Of a stretch of 64,000 bases of DNA, positions 33,150 to 44,873 are shown one piece after another. Both the position numbers and the translations under genes were made by a program. The notes beneath the pieces are model-generated. The model did not search any database. It saw only the letters and a program-made list of their open reading frames with translations, and was not told the origin of the DNA. Source of the DNA: Liolophura sinensis (taxonomy: Eukaryota; Mollusca; Polyplacophora; Chitonida; Chitonidae); assembly GCF_032854445.1 (NCBI RefSeq), contig NC_088300.1, positions 10,874,191-10,938,190 on the forward strand. Reading direction: 5' to 3'. The first letter of the stretch is position 1, and every line of letters starts with the position of its first letter.

Positions 33150-34780
33150 ATCAAACCCGAGACATTACGTGACATAGTAGACCGGTTATTGTTACTGTTA
33201 ACACACATTCTATGATATTACCTGATATAGTAGACCGGTTATTGCCAGTGTTAACATACATTCCGTGACATTTCGTGATATAGCAGACAGGTTATTGTCA
33301 GTGTTAACATACATTCCGTGACATTTCGTGATATGGGAGACAGGCTAATGTCAGTGTTAACATACATTCCGTGACATTACGTGATATAATAGACAGGTTA
33401 TTGTCAGTGTTAACATACATTCCGTGACATTTCGTGATATAGTAGACCGGTTATTGTCAGTGTTAACAAACATTCCGTGACATTACTTGATATAATAGAC
33501 CGGTTATTGTCAGTGTTAACACACATTCTATGATATTACCTGATATAGTAGACCGGTTATTGTCAGTGTTAACATACATTCCGTGACATTTCGTGATATA
33601 GTAGACAGATTATTGTCCGTGTTAACATACATTCCGTGACATTTCGTGATATAGTAGACCGGTTATTGTCAGTGTTAACATACATTCCGTGACATTTCGT
33701 GATATAGTAGAATGGGTTATTGTCAGTGTTAACACACATTCCGTGACATTTCGTGACATAGTGGACAGGTTATTGTCAGTGTTAACACACATTCCGTGAC
33801 ATCTCATGATATAGTAGACCGGTTATTGTCAGTGTTAACACACATTCCGTGACATTTCGTGACATAGTAGACAGGTTATTGTTAGTGTTAACACACATTC
33901 CGTGACATTTCGTGATATAGTAGACCGGTTATTGTCAGTGTTAACACACATTCCATGATATCACCTGATGTAATAGACAAGTTTGCTGTAAGTTCAAGTA
34001 AAGCTCACGCTGGCTTCCACTTCGGCCGTATGTGGGAAGATCTGAGAGCAACCTGTGGATGGTCGTGGGTTTCTCCCGTGCTCTGCCCAGTTTTACCCTT
34101 AATGCTGGCCGCTACCGTATAAGTGAAATATTCTTGAGTACGGCGTGAAACACCAATCAAATAAATGAATGAATAGGTAGACAAGTAATAGTCAGTGTGA
34201 ACACGCATTCCATGACATTTCGTGATATAGTAGACAGGTAATTGTCAGTGTTAATACGCATTCCGTAACATTGAGTGATATAGTAGGCAGGTTATTTGTA
34301 GTGTTAGCACGCATTCCGTGACATTGCGTGATGTGGTAGACAGATCCTTGTCAATGTTAACACGCATTCCGTGATATAGTAGACAGGCTATTGTCAGGGT
34401 TAACAGGCATTCTGACATTGCGTGACATAGAAGACAGGTTATTGACAGTGTTAACACACATTCTGTGACATTGTTTGATTAAGTAGACAGGTTATTGCCA
34501 GTGTTAACATACATTCCGTGATATCACATGATGTAGTTGGCAGGTTATTGTCAGTATTAACACACATTCCGTGACATAACTTGATATTGTAGACAGTTTA
34601 TTGCCGGTGTTAAGACAAATTCTGTGACATTACGTGATAAAGTAGACAGGCTATTGTCAGTGTTAACACGCACTTTGTGACTGTGATATTACAAGATAGA
34701 ATAGACAGGTTATCGTCAGTGTTAACACACATTCTGTGTCATTACGTGATAAAGTAGACAGGTTATTATCAGTTTTAAAC
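33150..34780. repeat. 53-bp satellite array, about 27 copies, split by a SINE
   Basis: Unit 'gtgacatttcgtgatatagt' plus 'agaccggttattgtcagtgt' plus 'taacacacattcc'. The part left of the SINE at 33974-34186 is homogeneous; the part right of it is more diverged and irregular. Minus-strand frames at 33622 and 34251 are array products. Confidence 0.96.
33974..34186 (+). mobile_element. SINE, 5'-truncated near the B box, inserted in the 53-bp satellite
   Basis: It starts at 'ttgctgtaagttcaag', just before the B box, and ends with the usual 'caccaatcaaataaatga' tail. The duplication 'tagacaagt' lies at 33974-33982 and 34178-34186 and is itself satellite sequence. The insertion is therefore younger than the local array. 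Confidence 0.88.
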
Positions 34781-35084
34781 ATCTGTGTGCAGTCATGCCA
34801 GCTGTTTGTTAGGACTTACACAAAACGTGTATACACTCACCCCTGCCTCACACGGCCGTTTATTTATTACGTTCGCAGAGAGGAGAAGCGCTTTTCTGTT
34901 ATAACAGTAAAACCTTAGCCGCTACAAGCCCGCTGATTTATACCAATCCTATATGCATGCTTGCCAAGCGGTTTCCATAGCTATATTCTCTGAGAGAATA
35001 AGAGAGAGAGAGTAAAAATGTAACCGCGAGTTAAATAATGCCAAACAGTAGTATACTGATGACGACATAGCGCTTAGTATTCTT
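34781..35084. other. no gene recognised
   Basis: Includes a short GA run near 35003-35012. Otherwise nothing. Confidence 0.5.
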
Positions 35085-35300
35085 TTTATTTGATTGTTGT
35101 TTTACGCCGTACTCACGAATACTTCACTTACACGGCGGCGGCCAGCATTAAAGTGGGAGGAAACCGGGCAGAGCCCATGACCACCCGTAGGTTGTAGCAA
35201 GACCTCCCACGTATGACTGGAGAGGAAGCCAGCATCAAGTGGACTTGAAACCACAGCGACCGCATAGGTAAGAGCTTCCTGGGTCATTGCCCCACGCTGA
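35085..35300 (-). mobile_element. SINE copy, truncated in the tRNA head
   Basis: On the minus strand it starts at 'cagcgtggggcaatgaccc', inside the tRNA-related head after the A box, and runs through the B-box region, body and a short tail. The right-hand junction abuts the GA-rich array, and no duplication is seen. Confidence 0.88.
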
Positions 35301-35302
35301 AA

Positions 35303-35912
35303 CAGTGAGATGAAGTATTGGGGTCAAGTAGTGTAGTGAAGAAGTGCAGTGAAGAATTGAGGTGAAGTAGTGAAGTGAGGAAGTGAGGGGAAGTAGTGAA
35401 GTGAAGAAGTGAGGTGAAGTAGTGAGGTAAAGTGGTGAAGTAAAGTAGTGAGGAGAATTAGTGAGATAAAGAAATGAGGTGAAGTAGTGAAGTGAAGTAG
35501 TGAGGTGAAATAGTGAGGAGAAGTAGTGCAGAGAAGTAGTGAAGTGAAGTAGTGAAGTGAAGTAGTGAAGTGAAATAGTGAGGTGAAACAGTGAGGTGAA
35601 CAAGTGAAGTGAAGTAGTGAAGTGAAGAAGTGAGGTAAAGTAGTGAAGTGAAGAAGTGAGATGAAACAGTGAAGTGAAGTAGTGGGGTCAAGTAGTGTAG
35701 TGAAGAAGTGCAGTGAGGAATTGAGGTGAAGTAGTGAAGTGAGGAAGTGAGGGGAAGTAGTTGAAGTGAAGTAATGAGGTGAAATAGTAAAGTTAAGTTG
35801 TGAAGTAAACTAGTGAAGTGAAGTAATGAGGTGAAACAATGAGGTGAACAAGTGAAGTGAAGTAGAGAAGTGGAGAAGTGAGGTAACGTAGTGAGGTGAA
35901 GTAGTGAGGTGA
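35303..35912. repeat. GA-rich tandem repeat built on 'gtagtgaagtgaa'
   Basis: Short units of 9 to 18 bp ('gtgaagtgaagtagtgaggt') repeat across about 610 bp with little order. The minus strand is open in several frames (His/Tyr/Phe/Thr/Ser-rich), an effect of composition. A larger segment near 35325 recurs near 35690. Confidence 0.93.
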
Positions 35913-38900
35913 CTGGCTGGCGGTAATTGGACCCTCCTCAATGCTGCAGTTGTCAGCCTGCTGCACATCCCAGGAATGGTGGCAGTTATATGATACCGGA
36001 AGATCTCCCCCTGGAGACCAGCGAGGTATTATGGGTAGACGTTTATGCTTATTGTCTTTATGTCGTATAGACTTCCCAGTACAATGCGTGGGTATCATAT
36101 CAAAGATCCCAGAGGCTAGGTGATGCGATCAGTTTCCTGATTATGGAGTACACTTACGCCACCGTCTCAGTTTCTCCGAAGCGTCTGGTATGCTGATTTC
36201 TCTGCCAGGAGGCGCTAAGGGTATCACTCTCATCTTACAGACACTGAAGTTACATAACAGAACGCATTAGCAAGTCCCCTGCGAGCTCAGGAACAGACAG
36301 TCTATACATTATACCTGTATACATGATATACGATACATTCCATCGTGCCCTTCCTTGCTTTCTACTCAATGTGAAGTGTGGACGCAGAAATACATGAATA
36401 CACCTGTGTATTCCTGTCATTACTTTAAATATGTGATATATTGTTTATCTAAATTATCCAATGAGAACAATGAGAATGAGAGGTAAAAATTTTGGGCTGC
36501 CATACGCACATATACGTGGACAAGAAAAGTCTACAGCTACACTTTTCCAGGTTTGAACGCAGTCCCGCCAAATCGGTAGTTTGTAGGGTGAGGTAACTAT
36601 ATGATTACCGTCTGTGCCCTTATGCTTGTTCATCATTCTGTATAACGAGATCATAGTGAGCGGGTTTCGTATATTAACTGATCATGTAGGGATATAACCA
36701 GTAGGCCTATAAACCATATTAGTTTACTTTGACGATGCATGGTCGGGTGGCAGAATCTGATGGTAGAGTTACGGTCAACACGTGTACACAATAACATACT
36801 GTTGACGTCTAGGCCTACGAACTTGATATGACTGACCAAGTTTGAGATCTTCTAGCGGCTGAAATTCCAGACATAACGCCCGAAGCACAGTCGAAGTAAA
36901 GTCTAACTGGTTCTGGATCTCTACCCATGGTACTAGGGGTCAGAATTTGTAATTTGTTATTATTTGGGCATTTACATGAATAGTAGAATAAAACCCTATC
37001 TGAGGTAAATTAACGAGGCCGTATTTCACCGGTTGGGGTTCTTGTCCTTCAGCTTATTCCTTCAGCTATGACTCACTATTGTCAAATATGTTAATGTGTA
37101 AACTAGACCCATAAGTATTGAATGCAGACGAATATACCTTCGGCTGTGTAATATTAAATAAGTACCTGCCACAGGTTGATTGTTAAATCATATAATAAAT
37201 ATTTGTGGAGAACCTATTGAGCAATGTTGGTTTCATTAAAATAAATGACAATTACTTGATGCACAACACAATACCAGGGTATGGCTACACTGCGGGCTTT
37301 AGCGCAGATAGTGTTTCATTTGGAAAATAAAAAATCATGTTAAGCCATGTTCAGGTAAAGGTCTCACCAAACGATCAGCCTGGATTCATAAATACCGAGA
37401 ATAAAAACTATTTTGAAAAGACACGTATTATTATTCTGTTCAGAAGTTTCCGTTTGATTTCATCAGAAAAGAGCATCGGTTCTTATTTGTTACCGATATA
37501 GTCCAATTTAAAACTTTTTTTCAACTTTGTGGAAATCGCAATTTATGCACATGAGTTGAGATTACATCACAGAGTAAAATTTTGAAATATTTTCTGTCTT
37601 ACTGAGAATACCTTTGTATTTCCTGTTTCATCCTTCACGCAGAATTTCTACTCACAAGAAACACTGACTGAAAATACAGCTCTGGATTACTATGGAAACC
37701 TAACTGATTTCCCGTCATGATCGGCTTAACTGACAATGGCATAACTTTACATCACTCAACCAAATACTGGCCCGGGGATATTTTAGTAGCGGTCGGCGCC
37801 ATAAAGTCCGTCTAGTCATGTCTTTATAAACACTATCTCTAGAGCGTTTGAAGCCACATGTGCACTTAGACATGGGAAAAGTCCATTTTCAAATTATTTC
37901 AAGATCAGTGGGGTCATTTAACTTATATTTTGTGACAGACTAGTAAAGACGACATTTCTTGACCTTTTAAAGCAATGTTTATTTTACATTGACCTTGACT
38001 TGTTTTTCCAAGGTCAATGAGCTTGTGCCTCTATTACATTGTATACACAGTAGGCCCTATCTCATGCTGTCAGATATACCCAATTCAGAAAACATGTGCA
38101 ATTAGTCCTTGGAAAAATTCCATTTGTTTTCGGTATCTGGCCTATTCATCCCATGTCAATTTACGTATATTTCTGACAAGCTTACCACATGATATCTGCG
38201 CTCGTCTTAAAGCGACTTTTATCGAAATTGTGGGCCTATCACATCAGCACGTGGCCGTGTGAAAGAACCTTTAATATTGGCTTTCATTTACGTTAGCCTG
38301 TCTTGGACCTATACATCCATTACTTTGTGCAGGTAAAGACGATACCGGTATCTCTTCAAACTGAGCTTATGGCCGAGGGTATTTAGTGCGTTACATTGTA
38401 TTTACTTTATACATGTAGACTCCTACACATATGTTAATAAGAAAGGCTACAAAAGATAATGTGTTCAACATATTATGTTATCCAAGATCATTCGATATCT
38501 TATGTGGCCTAAATTTTAAAACGTACGTTTGGTGTTCCATTTTGGAGCATCATGATACGACAAGTTGGACTTTCTCCATTATGTCTAGCGTAGTGGCCTA
38601 CTAAAACGACCCCGGAGTCGATTTAGACAATCCGCATAAGCACAACACACCGGCGCATGACGAACATGTACCATTGACCTTGTCTAAGTTTGAACCTCAG
38701 GAAGTGTTCCCCCAGGCAGCCAGGGTTCCACCAGTTCCGCCTTGATACAGAAGGAATATCTTTCAGTGCAGCGTAAATCACCAGCCAAACAAACAGATCA
38801 ACAGGTGCTTAAATTATCATACTCCATCCCCCTAATTCAGCATGGAGTTGTGTTAGGGGAAGTTGTAACCTTAAGCTATGAGGTGCGATGGAAACATTTT

Positions 38901-40481
38901 GTAGAGTATACTCACTCAGTAGCATATTGTGTACGAAGAGCTCGTCTTTAAAGCAGACTCTTAGTTCCTTTACCGAAAAACTCTGACTCTGAAAACAAAA
39001 ACTAAAAGAGAAAGGTCTGTCTTTCATCACGTCAGTTACATTACACTCCTCTCTCGTCTTAAATCTCTCCCGTCAGTTCTCAGTATTGTTTATAGCATTT
39101 ATTTATCCCCTCCTTCATCTTGGCCCGACAAAATCTTCTCCCAGTCAGAGGAGCTCTTTGGTATCGGGAGATAATTCTGGTCTCACCTGTTTCCCAGATA
39201 GAGTACCCACAATGCCCACGACATCAGATGAAGTTGCCATTCCCCTATACAGTGTCATATCACTGTCTTTAGATCAGAAATAATGTATATAATCTACTTA
39301 GAGACCACCCGCTGTTCGTCTTATCAAATTTCTGCTTTGACATTTATAGTGTTGCCTCAAACTGACAACGAGTCGATCACTAGCTTTGCTAGCTTGGTCT
39401 GTCAAATTCTGACGAGTGCCGAGCGGAAGTCTTAAAGTTGTTCAGTTCCTCTGGTTTATAAGAAGTGGTATGAAAAAGGTACCAAATCAATACATGGCTT
39501 GATACATGATGATGGAAAATTGAAAACACAACAGAAAATTATGGTTTTTCAAATTGATGAGTACATAATGGGTACCGGTACACGAATGCCATGGAAAGAT
39601 ATCGAATCCAGACCCGCCATTCTGATATCTTTAGAACTATACTCATTTTAAACAGAAAAAGAGAAAAATAAGTTCTACTCTCCTCAGAAATAAAGTCTTA
39701 CTATAATCTGGACCCGGCGAGTTGAATATAGACGGCATCATTCACTCAGAAGTATCCACGGACCTTTGGTGAATCCAAGTTGATTTTTTTTTTACTGTAA
39801 TTGTAGTACCATTTATTTTAATGAATTTATCTGTCAGTGGGGTTGAACAAGTTCTTTTGGTTTATGATAAACAAACAAATAAAACTTTGAAAAGTATTAT
39901 ATATGACAGAATGATGATGATGAGTTTAAACAAAAGCAGTAAAAATGTTGCGAGAGTGGGTGGATCGCCAGCTCGGTAAAACGAGTGAAAGAGGTTAAAT
40001 CGAACGCTGTTGATTCAGAAAGGAACACGTGGGAATATTAATCGTGTGTGGTACTTGTGGTGAGAATTTTAATGACAAAAGCAACCACGATTGGAGCCAA
40101 ATCTCCATTTTCTGGAGCGGTGTCTCTGATCACTGCCGAAATAATATGTATACTGCGATTTGAACTCAATATATCAAACTCCCACTGTATCACGGCACAC
40201 CTCTGAGGTTAATACCTATCTTAAGAAATGAGATGTAAGGACAATAACCTCGAGTGAACTGTGCTATACAAGAGGAAGTGTATTACTTGTGCACGTGATA
40301 AGGCGATCCGACTGTTGAAATTGGCACAGTCAGGTTAAGTTGTTTGTCGGATGTTCAAGGCGAATCAGATGAAAGATAAAATATGTAAGTCAACTGGTTC
40401 ATATGAGCGCGGTGCTTAAGCATGGTGTATCTGTTACCACATGGACGAGTTGATCCACAACTCCTGTATTGTGCAACCTCA
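35913..40481. other. 4.5 kb with no gene recognised
   Basis: Unique, AT-leaning DNA. Short frames at 36454-36654, 38017-38262, 38742-38951 and 39086-39283 show no domain and no splice arrangement I can defend. This could be intron or intergenic sequence. Confidence 0.4.
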
Positions 40482-40751
40482 CTACCGGTTTGTTTCCTGA
40501 ACGATAGATGAAGTATGTAGTCTGGCACTTGTGTACCTGTGGAACTCTCTCAAAGCTGGCCAGATCCATCTGTCCGGAGTGACCCGAACACCTAAATGCC
40601 TCGCCTTCTTGTGAACACAGGCGGACGCGGGCAGCGAGAGATGTTCGTACAGGTTCACGATAAGAAGAGGGGACTCGTGGATGTTCTGTAATAGTCTGAG
40701 TGACTGTATGGTTTCATTATCAGAAGTTCTGATACCTCCACGCGAAAGCAC
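40482..40751 (-). CDS. uncertain 89-residue open frame
   Basis: Open from a TGA near 40776 to a TAG at 40482, without an initial ATG. The composition is protein-like (LRLLQNIHESPLLIVNLYEH, VTPDRWIWPALREFHRY) and the DNA is not repetitive. No family is recognised and no splice sites are clear. Either a lone exon fragment or a chance frame. Confidence 0.17.
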   Translation of the reverse strand: MLSRGGIRTSDNETIQSLRLLQNIHESPLLIVNLYEHLSLPASACVHKKARHLGVRVTPDRWIWPALREFHRYTSARLHTSSIVQETNR

Positions 40752-42119
40752 TGATTTTGTGTAGACATTGCAGGTTCATCTCCACATACGTGTCCGAGAC
40801 ACCAATTATCTGTCTGTAAATGTTTATGTTTGCTTGTTTGGGGTTTTTATTTCACTTTTAAAATAGTCACTTATTTCATTAATGGAATATTTTGCGACAC
40901 AAAGCGATTGTGCAAATGGTGTTAATATTTAGCCTGAGGGAGTAGACTACATCGATTCTTGTGTAAACAGTCTTCCCAGACCTCGTTAAGAGACATTTTC
41001 ATGTATTATGGCATCGAGCTGGTTATGCCCAAACGACAGGTGTTGTGCCAACAGACTTTGGGTTATACAAAAGGTAGTCTATAAGGGCTGGCATGTCAGT
41101 GAAGATAGCTCCCTGGTTCCTGTTATATACAGCTGTCGCAACGTTGCGCCAGCGGCATACTGTCAGGAAATTTACGTTAGACGCAGTATGTGACTGCTTC
41201 GTCCAACATGCCAAACTAAATTGCCTCTGGACAAGAGAACCCTTTCGTCACTCTCAACGTGGGAATTTCCCCTGTAGGCACCGGAGGACATTTTATATGA
41301 AGTTTTAGCTTAAATGCATCACAGTTCTTGATGAGTAATAAAAGCCAACAAATAATATAAGATTAGTTATTTCAGAAGACGGATGTAAACAGACATAAAG
41401 AGACATAAACGGCCACAAACTTTTTGTTCGTTGCTTGGTAACTCTATAAATCAACTTTTAATCTGATGTCGCGTCACCGGCACAACACAGTAAAATGGCT
41501 AAAAGGCAAAACAGTGGCCTCATGACGTCAGCAGAAATATGTGCTCTCCCTATTATAGAAATAACACGCGCTTGATTGGTTCAAATATCAAATCTCAGAA
41601 TCTTTGTTTTTGGTTACAACGAGATAACTTTAGCCGAAGACGTCAAATGTTGACAGGACAAAGCATGAGTAACAAAATAAGAAAACAAGTGTATGAATGA
41701 CATCCACAATTTTTTTACTGCAAAATTGTTTGGTACGAATATTTGTATATTCTACTTAAGGTACAGACACAATAGAACCATTCATTTAATTGGCCGAATG
41801 ACGACTACGCCTTCCAAATTATCCCTATCCAATCTGGAAGTGCACTAAAATACTGCAATCAAGGCGGATATGTTGTCCGACCAAAAGCAGGTTACAGCAT
41901 AGGAAGTTATCAAATAAAACAAAGACAATTGCTAATATCTATAAAAATAAAAATAAATGGTATAGTTGGTGTGGTCAAGATTTATGTGAAAATTTGCACA
42001 TCAAGTTCTTGCATATCCGATAACTGAAAGATCTGTGGTTGGGTTGAATTATATTCTGTACCTGCTGAATGTCGTCAGTTTTATGACAGAAGTTGTAGTT
42101 TTCGTACTGAGTGCTCCGT
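40752..42119. other. no gene recognised
   Basis: Overlapping frames at 41008-41308 on both strands have no domain. Otherwise nothing. Confidence 0.4.
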
Positions 42120-42435
42120 TACTATTCTGTGGCTTCTCCATACTACACTGATGTGGCTTCTCCATACTACACTGATGTGGCTTCTCCATACTACACTGAT
42201 GTGGCTTCTCCACACTACACTGATGTGGCTTCTGCATACTACACTGATGTGGCTTCTCCGTACTACACTGATGTGGCTTCTCCATACTACACTGATGTGG
42301 CCTCTCCACACTACACTGATGTGGCTTCTCCATACTACACTGATGTGGCTTCTCCATACTACACTGATGTGGCTTTTCCATACTACACTGATGTGACTTC
42401 TCCATACTACACTGATGTGGTCTCTCCATATCCAG
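42120..42435. repeat. 24-bp tandem repeat, about 13 copies
   Basis: Unit 'ctccatactacactgatgtg' plus 'gctt'. With a 24-bp period both strands stay open: the minus strand reads an 8-residue repeat (MEKPHQCS) within a 152-residue frame (42049-42507), and the plus strand reads SPYYTDVA or MWLLHTTL. Base changes between units are mostly non-synonymous in the minus frame, so there is no sign of selection for the peptide. Confidence 0.96.
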
Positions 42436-42759
42436 GCTATTTAATCCGTCGGGTACCATTTGTCCATAAACAAATAATTTTTGCCTTTTTTCATGTTGGC
42501 GTGGCAAACTAGCCCGTGGGCGCGATGAACTTTCCCTTGTCGACCGGTCAGTTGAGCTTTGAACTCTCTACAACTTTCATTTCTGGAGACAAATGGCTGC
42601 GAAGCTTATTCCTTTGCTAGCTAAAAGAGTTGGGTTTGGTATGCCCCCTTCTTTATCGGGGAAACTGACAAACTGAATATGGTTGTCTCGGAGGTCGTAG
42701 TGACTGTCCTTAAGGTCCTGAATGTAACAACGTTGTACATTCTTAAAAGATTTAAAAAC
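42436..42759. other. no gene recognised
   Basis: A 66-residue minus-strand frame (42577-42777) of mixed composition has no recognised motif. Confidence 0.4.
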
Positions 42760-43258
42760 CTTTAAAGACGAGTTCATACGTTGCGATTTTCCAGCCCCCT
42801 CGTCTGATTTGACTATAGTCTGTTTCTTTTAATGTGTCGCCTATTTATTCATCTCTCAGTCTTATCCCCTACCAAATTTGCCATTGGTTAGTGACATGTT
42901 ACACCACAAGCTGAACACATCGATATGCACGTCCATGTTATTGCAGTGCAGTTAGAATACTGATTTTATTGCTGTTTCATTGCGATAATGTGTCAGTGGC
43001 AAAAATGCAATCGTGGTGCTGGTAGAGAATATGACTGATACGGTGGACTGATTTACAAAGAGCTGAATACAGACCACAAGTTAAAAGAAACAGACTACAT
43101 TCGACTGAAAATAGGAGATACGCTATCCAATGCGATTGCAGCATTCAATAAATCTGTGTCTATAAGCTGCTTATCAAATAGACTTGTTCTCTTTTCACTC
43201 CACTTATCGAATTCGACGAGTCGATAGAGCAAGTCGCATCGTGTGAACACTGCTTAAA
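42760..43258. mobile_element. foldback element interrupted by a second TIR element
   Basis: The outer ends are 'ctttaaagacgagttcatac' plus 'gttgcgat' and, inverted, 'aagtcgcatcgtgtgaacac' plus 'tgcttaaag'; these resemble the element at 32190-32320. A second inverted pair lies inside (42801-42832 and 43081-43112, 'ttaaaagaaacagacta'). Between them, about 42871-43018, is a short copy of the long-TIR family of 52059-52757 ('gccattggttagtgacatg' and 'gcagttagaatactgattt'). No coding capacity. Confidence 0.68.
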
Positions 43259-44197
43259 GCAATACACCCTTATACTCTGTACAGCTTAGTGGTAATTATA
43301 TCACAGTCTGGGAAAACAAAGAGGACTGATTTGTCTTTAATTGACTTCAATTTTGTCAGTACCTAAACTTTGACAATTTGCCTTTAAGATCAAGTCAGGG
43401 TAGGGTATTATTTCACATGATATATAATCCCGTTCTATTCTAATATCACCGCTGGTCCACATGAAATCTGGGTACTATTCTAATATCCCCCGCTGTTCCA
43501 CATGAAATCTTGGTAGTTTTTAGTAGAATACCTTAAAAATTAGAATGACTTCTACACAAGCTGTCATCCTCAAAACAACAAATTCCATGTGGTTTTGAGA
43601 ACCAAGATTTATGAAATACTAAAGAACAGAAGCCCTAAAAGAGAGCCTTAGAGAACTGTTTTCGAAATAGAGTGTCAAAATTGACATCATGGGGCGCTTT
43701 CCTTTTCCTTAATGTGCTCGATTGTGCTTACTTTGAACTGCTGTATCTAAGATATGCCACATCATATAAATACAATGGTTAAACTTAGTAGGCCCTGCGT
43801 GCATGGGATACTTTATCGATACATATATATACACTTGGTCAAGTAATGGTTTTTCTTTTAAATAAGACAAAGTAAAAAAAAAAACATGATGTATGTGTTA
43901 TACTTACTTATATTCGATGTATTATTTATCTACATTCGGTGGATAGTTCGGTGTATGAAAACAGAGACTGTGAACACCTGATCATTTATAACAGCTGGGA
44001 GTAGTATTTGCTATAACACTGCGAGCATATATCGCTAGCACGTCAATTATCTTCTCGTGAGAGATGGCTATGAAAGACGAAAGTCTCCAATGAAGTGATT
44101 GCCATTCAACAACAAGAACAGCTCTGTTGCTAGGCGATGGACGATGGAACTGTCCACGTAGGGTCGCACGTATCTCCAAGTTTTCTGACTATTAGCT
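43259..44197. other. no gene recognised; small duplication
   Basis: A diverged tandem duplication of about 45 bp ('ccacatgaaatct.ggta', 'ttctaatatc') lies at 43437-43517. A 65-residue minus frame (43982-44179) without an ATG lies just downstream of the candidate exon at 44198-44515. Confidence 0.4.
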
Positions 44198-44515
44198 TCA
44201 TTTAGTTATATCTAAAATTAAAATCCATGAAGATGTGATAACAAAGTCACAACACCCACAGGTGTTGTCTTCAGACTTGTTAGTCGTATACCATAGGGAT
44301 ATAGTGTCGTCAGGACAAATGGAAAATAGCGCTGGTTGACAAATAGCTACATCGCCATTTTCTTTCACACCTGTAAGGTATAACTGCTCTATCATGGCGT
44401 CTTTTATATGTACTTTTAAGTACTTGTCGCTGGTTTCCACTCTCTGACTGAGTTTCTTCTCATTTCCTCTCATCTCACACTCTTCGCTAGTCTTTGATCT
44501 TACTTTAGAGATCAT
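44198..44515 (-). CDS. candidate exon, 105 residues
   Basis: The frame starts with ATG and ends with TGA in non-repetitive DNA. The first third is charged and likely helical (KTSEECEMRGNEKKLSQRVE). The rest is mixed, with a CGCCDFV cluster of cysteines and a hydrophobic end (SSWILILDI). Codons such as gac, gag, gaa and aaa are used as in expressed sequence. I recognise no family. The upstream frame is closed by TAG about 30 bases before the ATG, so this would be a first exon or a small intact frame. It could also be chance. Confidence 0.28.
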   Translation of the reverse strand: MISKVRSKTSEECEMRGNEKKLSQRVETSDKYLKVHIKDAMIEQLYLTGVKENGDVAICQPALFSICPDDTISLWYTTNKSEDNTCGCCDFVITSSWILILDITK

Positions 44516-44744
44516 GTGGTAATTGATTTTCCAGTGATGTCTTAACTACATATCTACCCCACATGGGAATCTCTATTCCAGAGGTTTGTTACTTATATCA
44601 GGATGTACCCTACGCTATGGTAACGTGCCTCTTTAACTCCTACAAGCCTTCATTCGTAACTCACTTCCCGAGCAATTTACCTACGCTAAGCCCGCAGCTT
44701 TTTCTCCCTATTTTCCTTGCGAGGTGATCAGGTCCAAATCCAGA
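44516..44744. other. spacer
   Basis: Nothing identified. Confidence 0.5.
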
Positions 44745-44873
44745 GGCCCATTTCAGAACACGCACGTAAAGTTACGTGCACGTATCTTCCATGGCAACCG
44801 GTATTGTAGGTATTACGTCGCCATGGTAGTTACGTGAACGTAGCGCTACGCCCGCTTTGTGAAACCGGGACCA
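44745..44873. mobile_element. ~128-bp nearly palindromic foldback element
   Basis: The left half runs 'ggcccatttcagaacacgca', 'cgtaaagttacgtgcacg' and 'tccatggcaacc'. The right half is its imperfect reverse complement, ending in 'ctttgtgaaaccgggacc'. The two arms of about 60 bp make up nearly the whole element. The end sequence resembles that of the element nested at 52316-52460. Confidence 0.72.

Noticed and set aside
42049-42507. 152-residue frame with repeated MEKPHQCS as a zinc-finger protein
   Set aside because: No CxxC or HxxxH pairs, other frames and the other strand are equally open, and unit differences are mostly non-synonymous.
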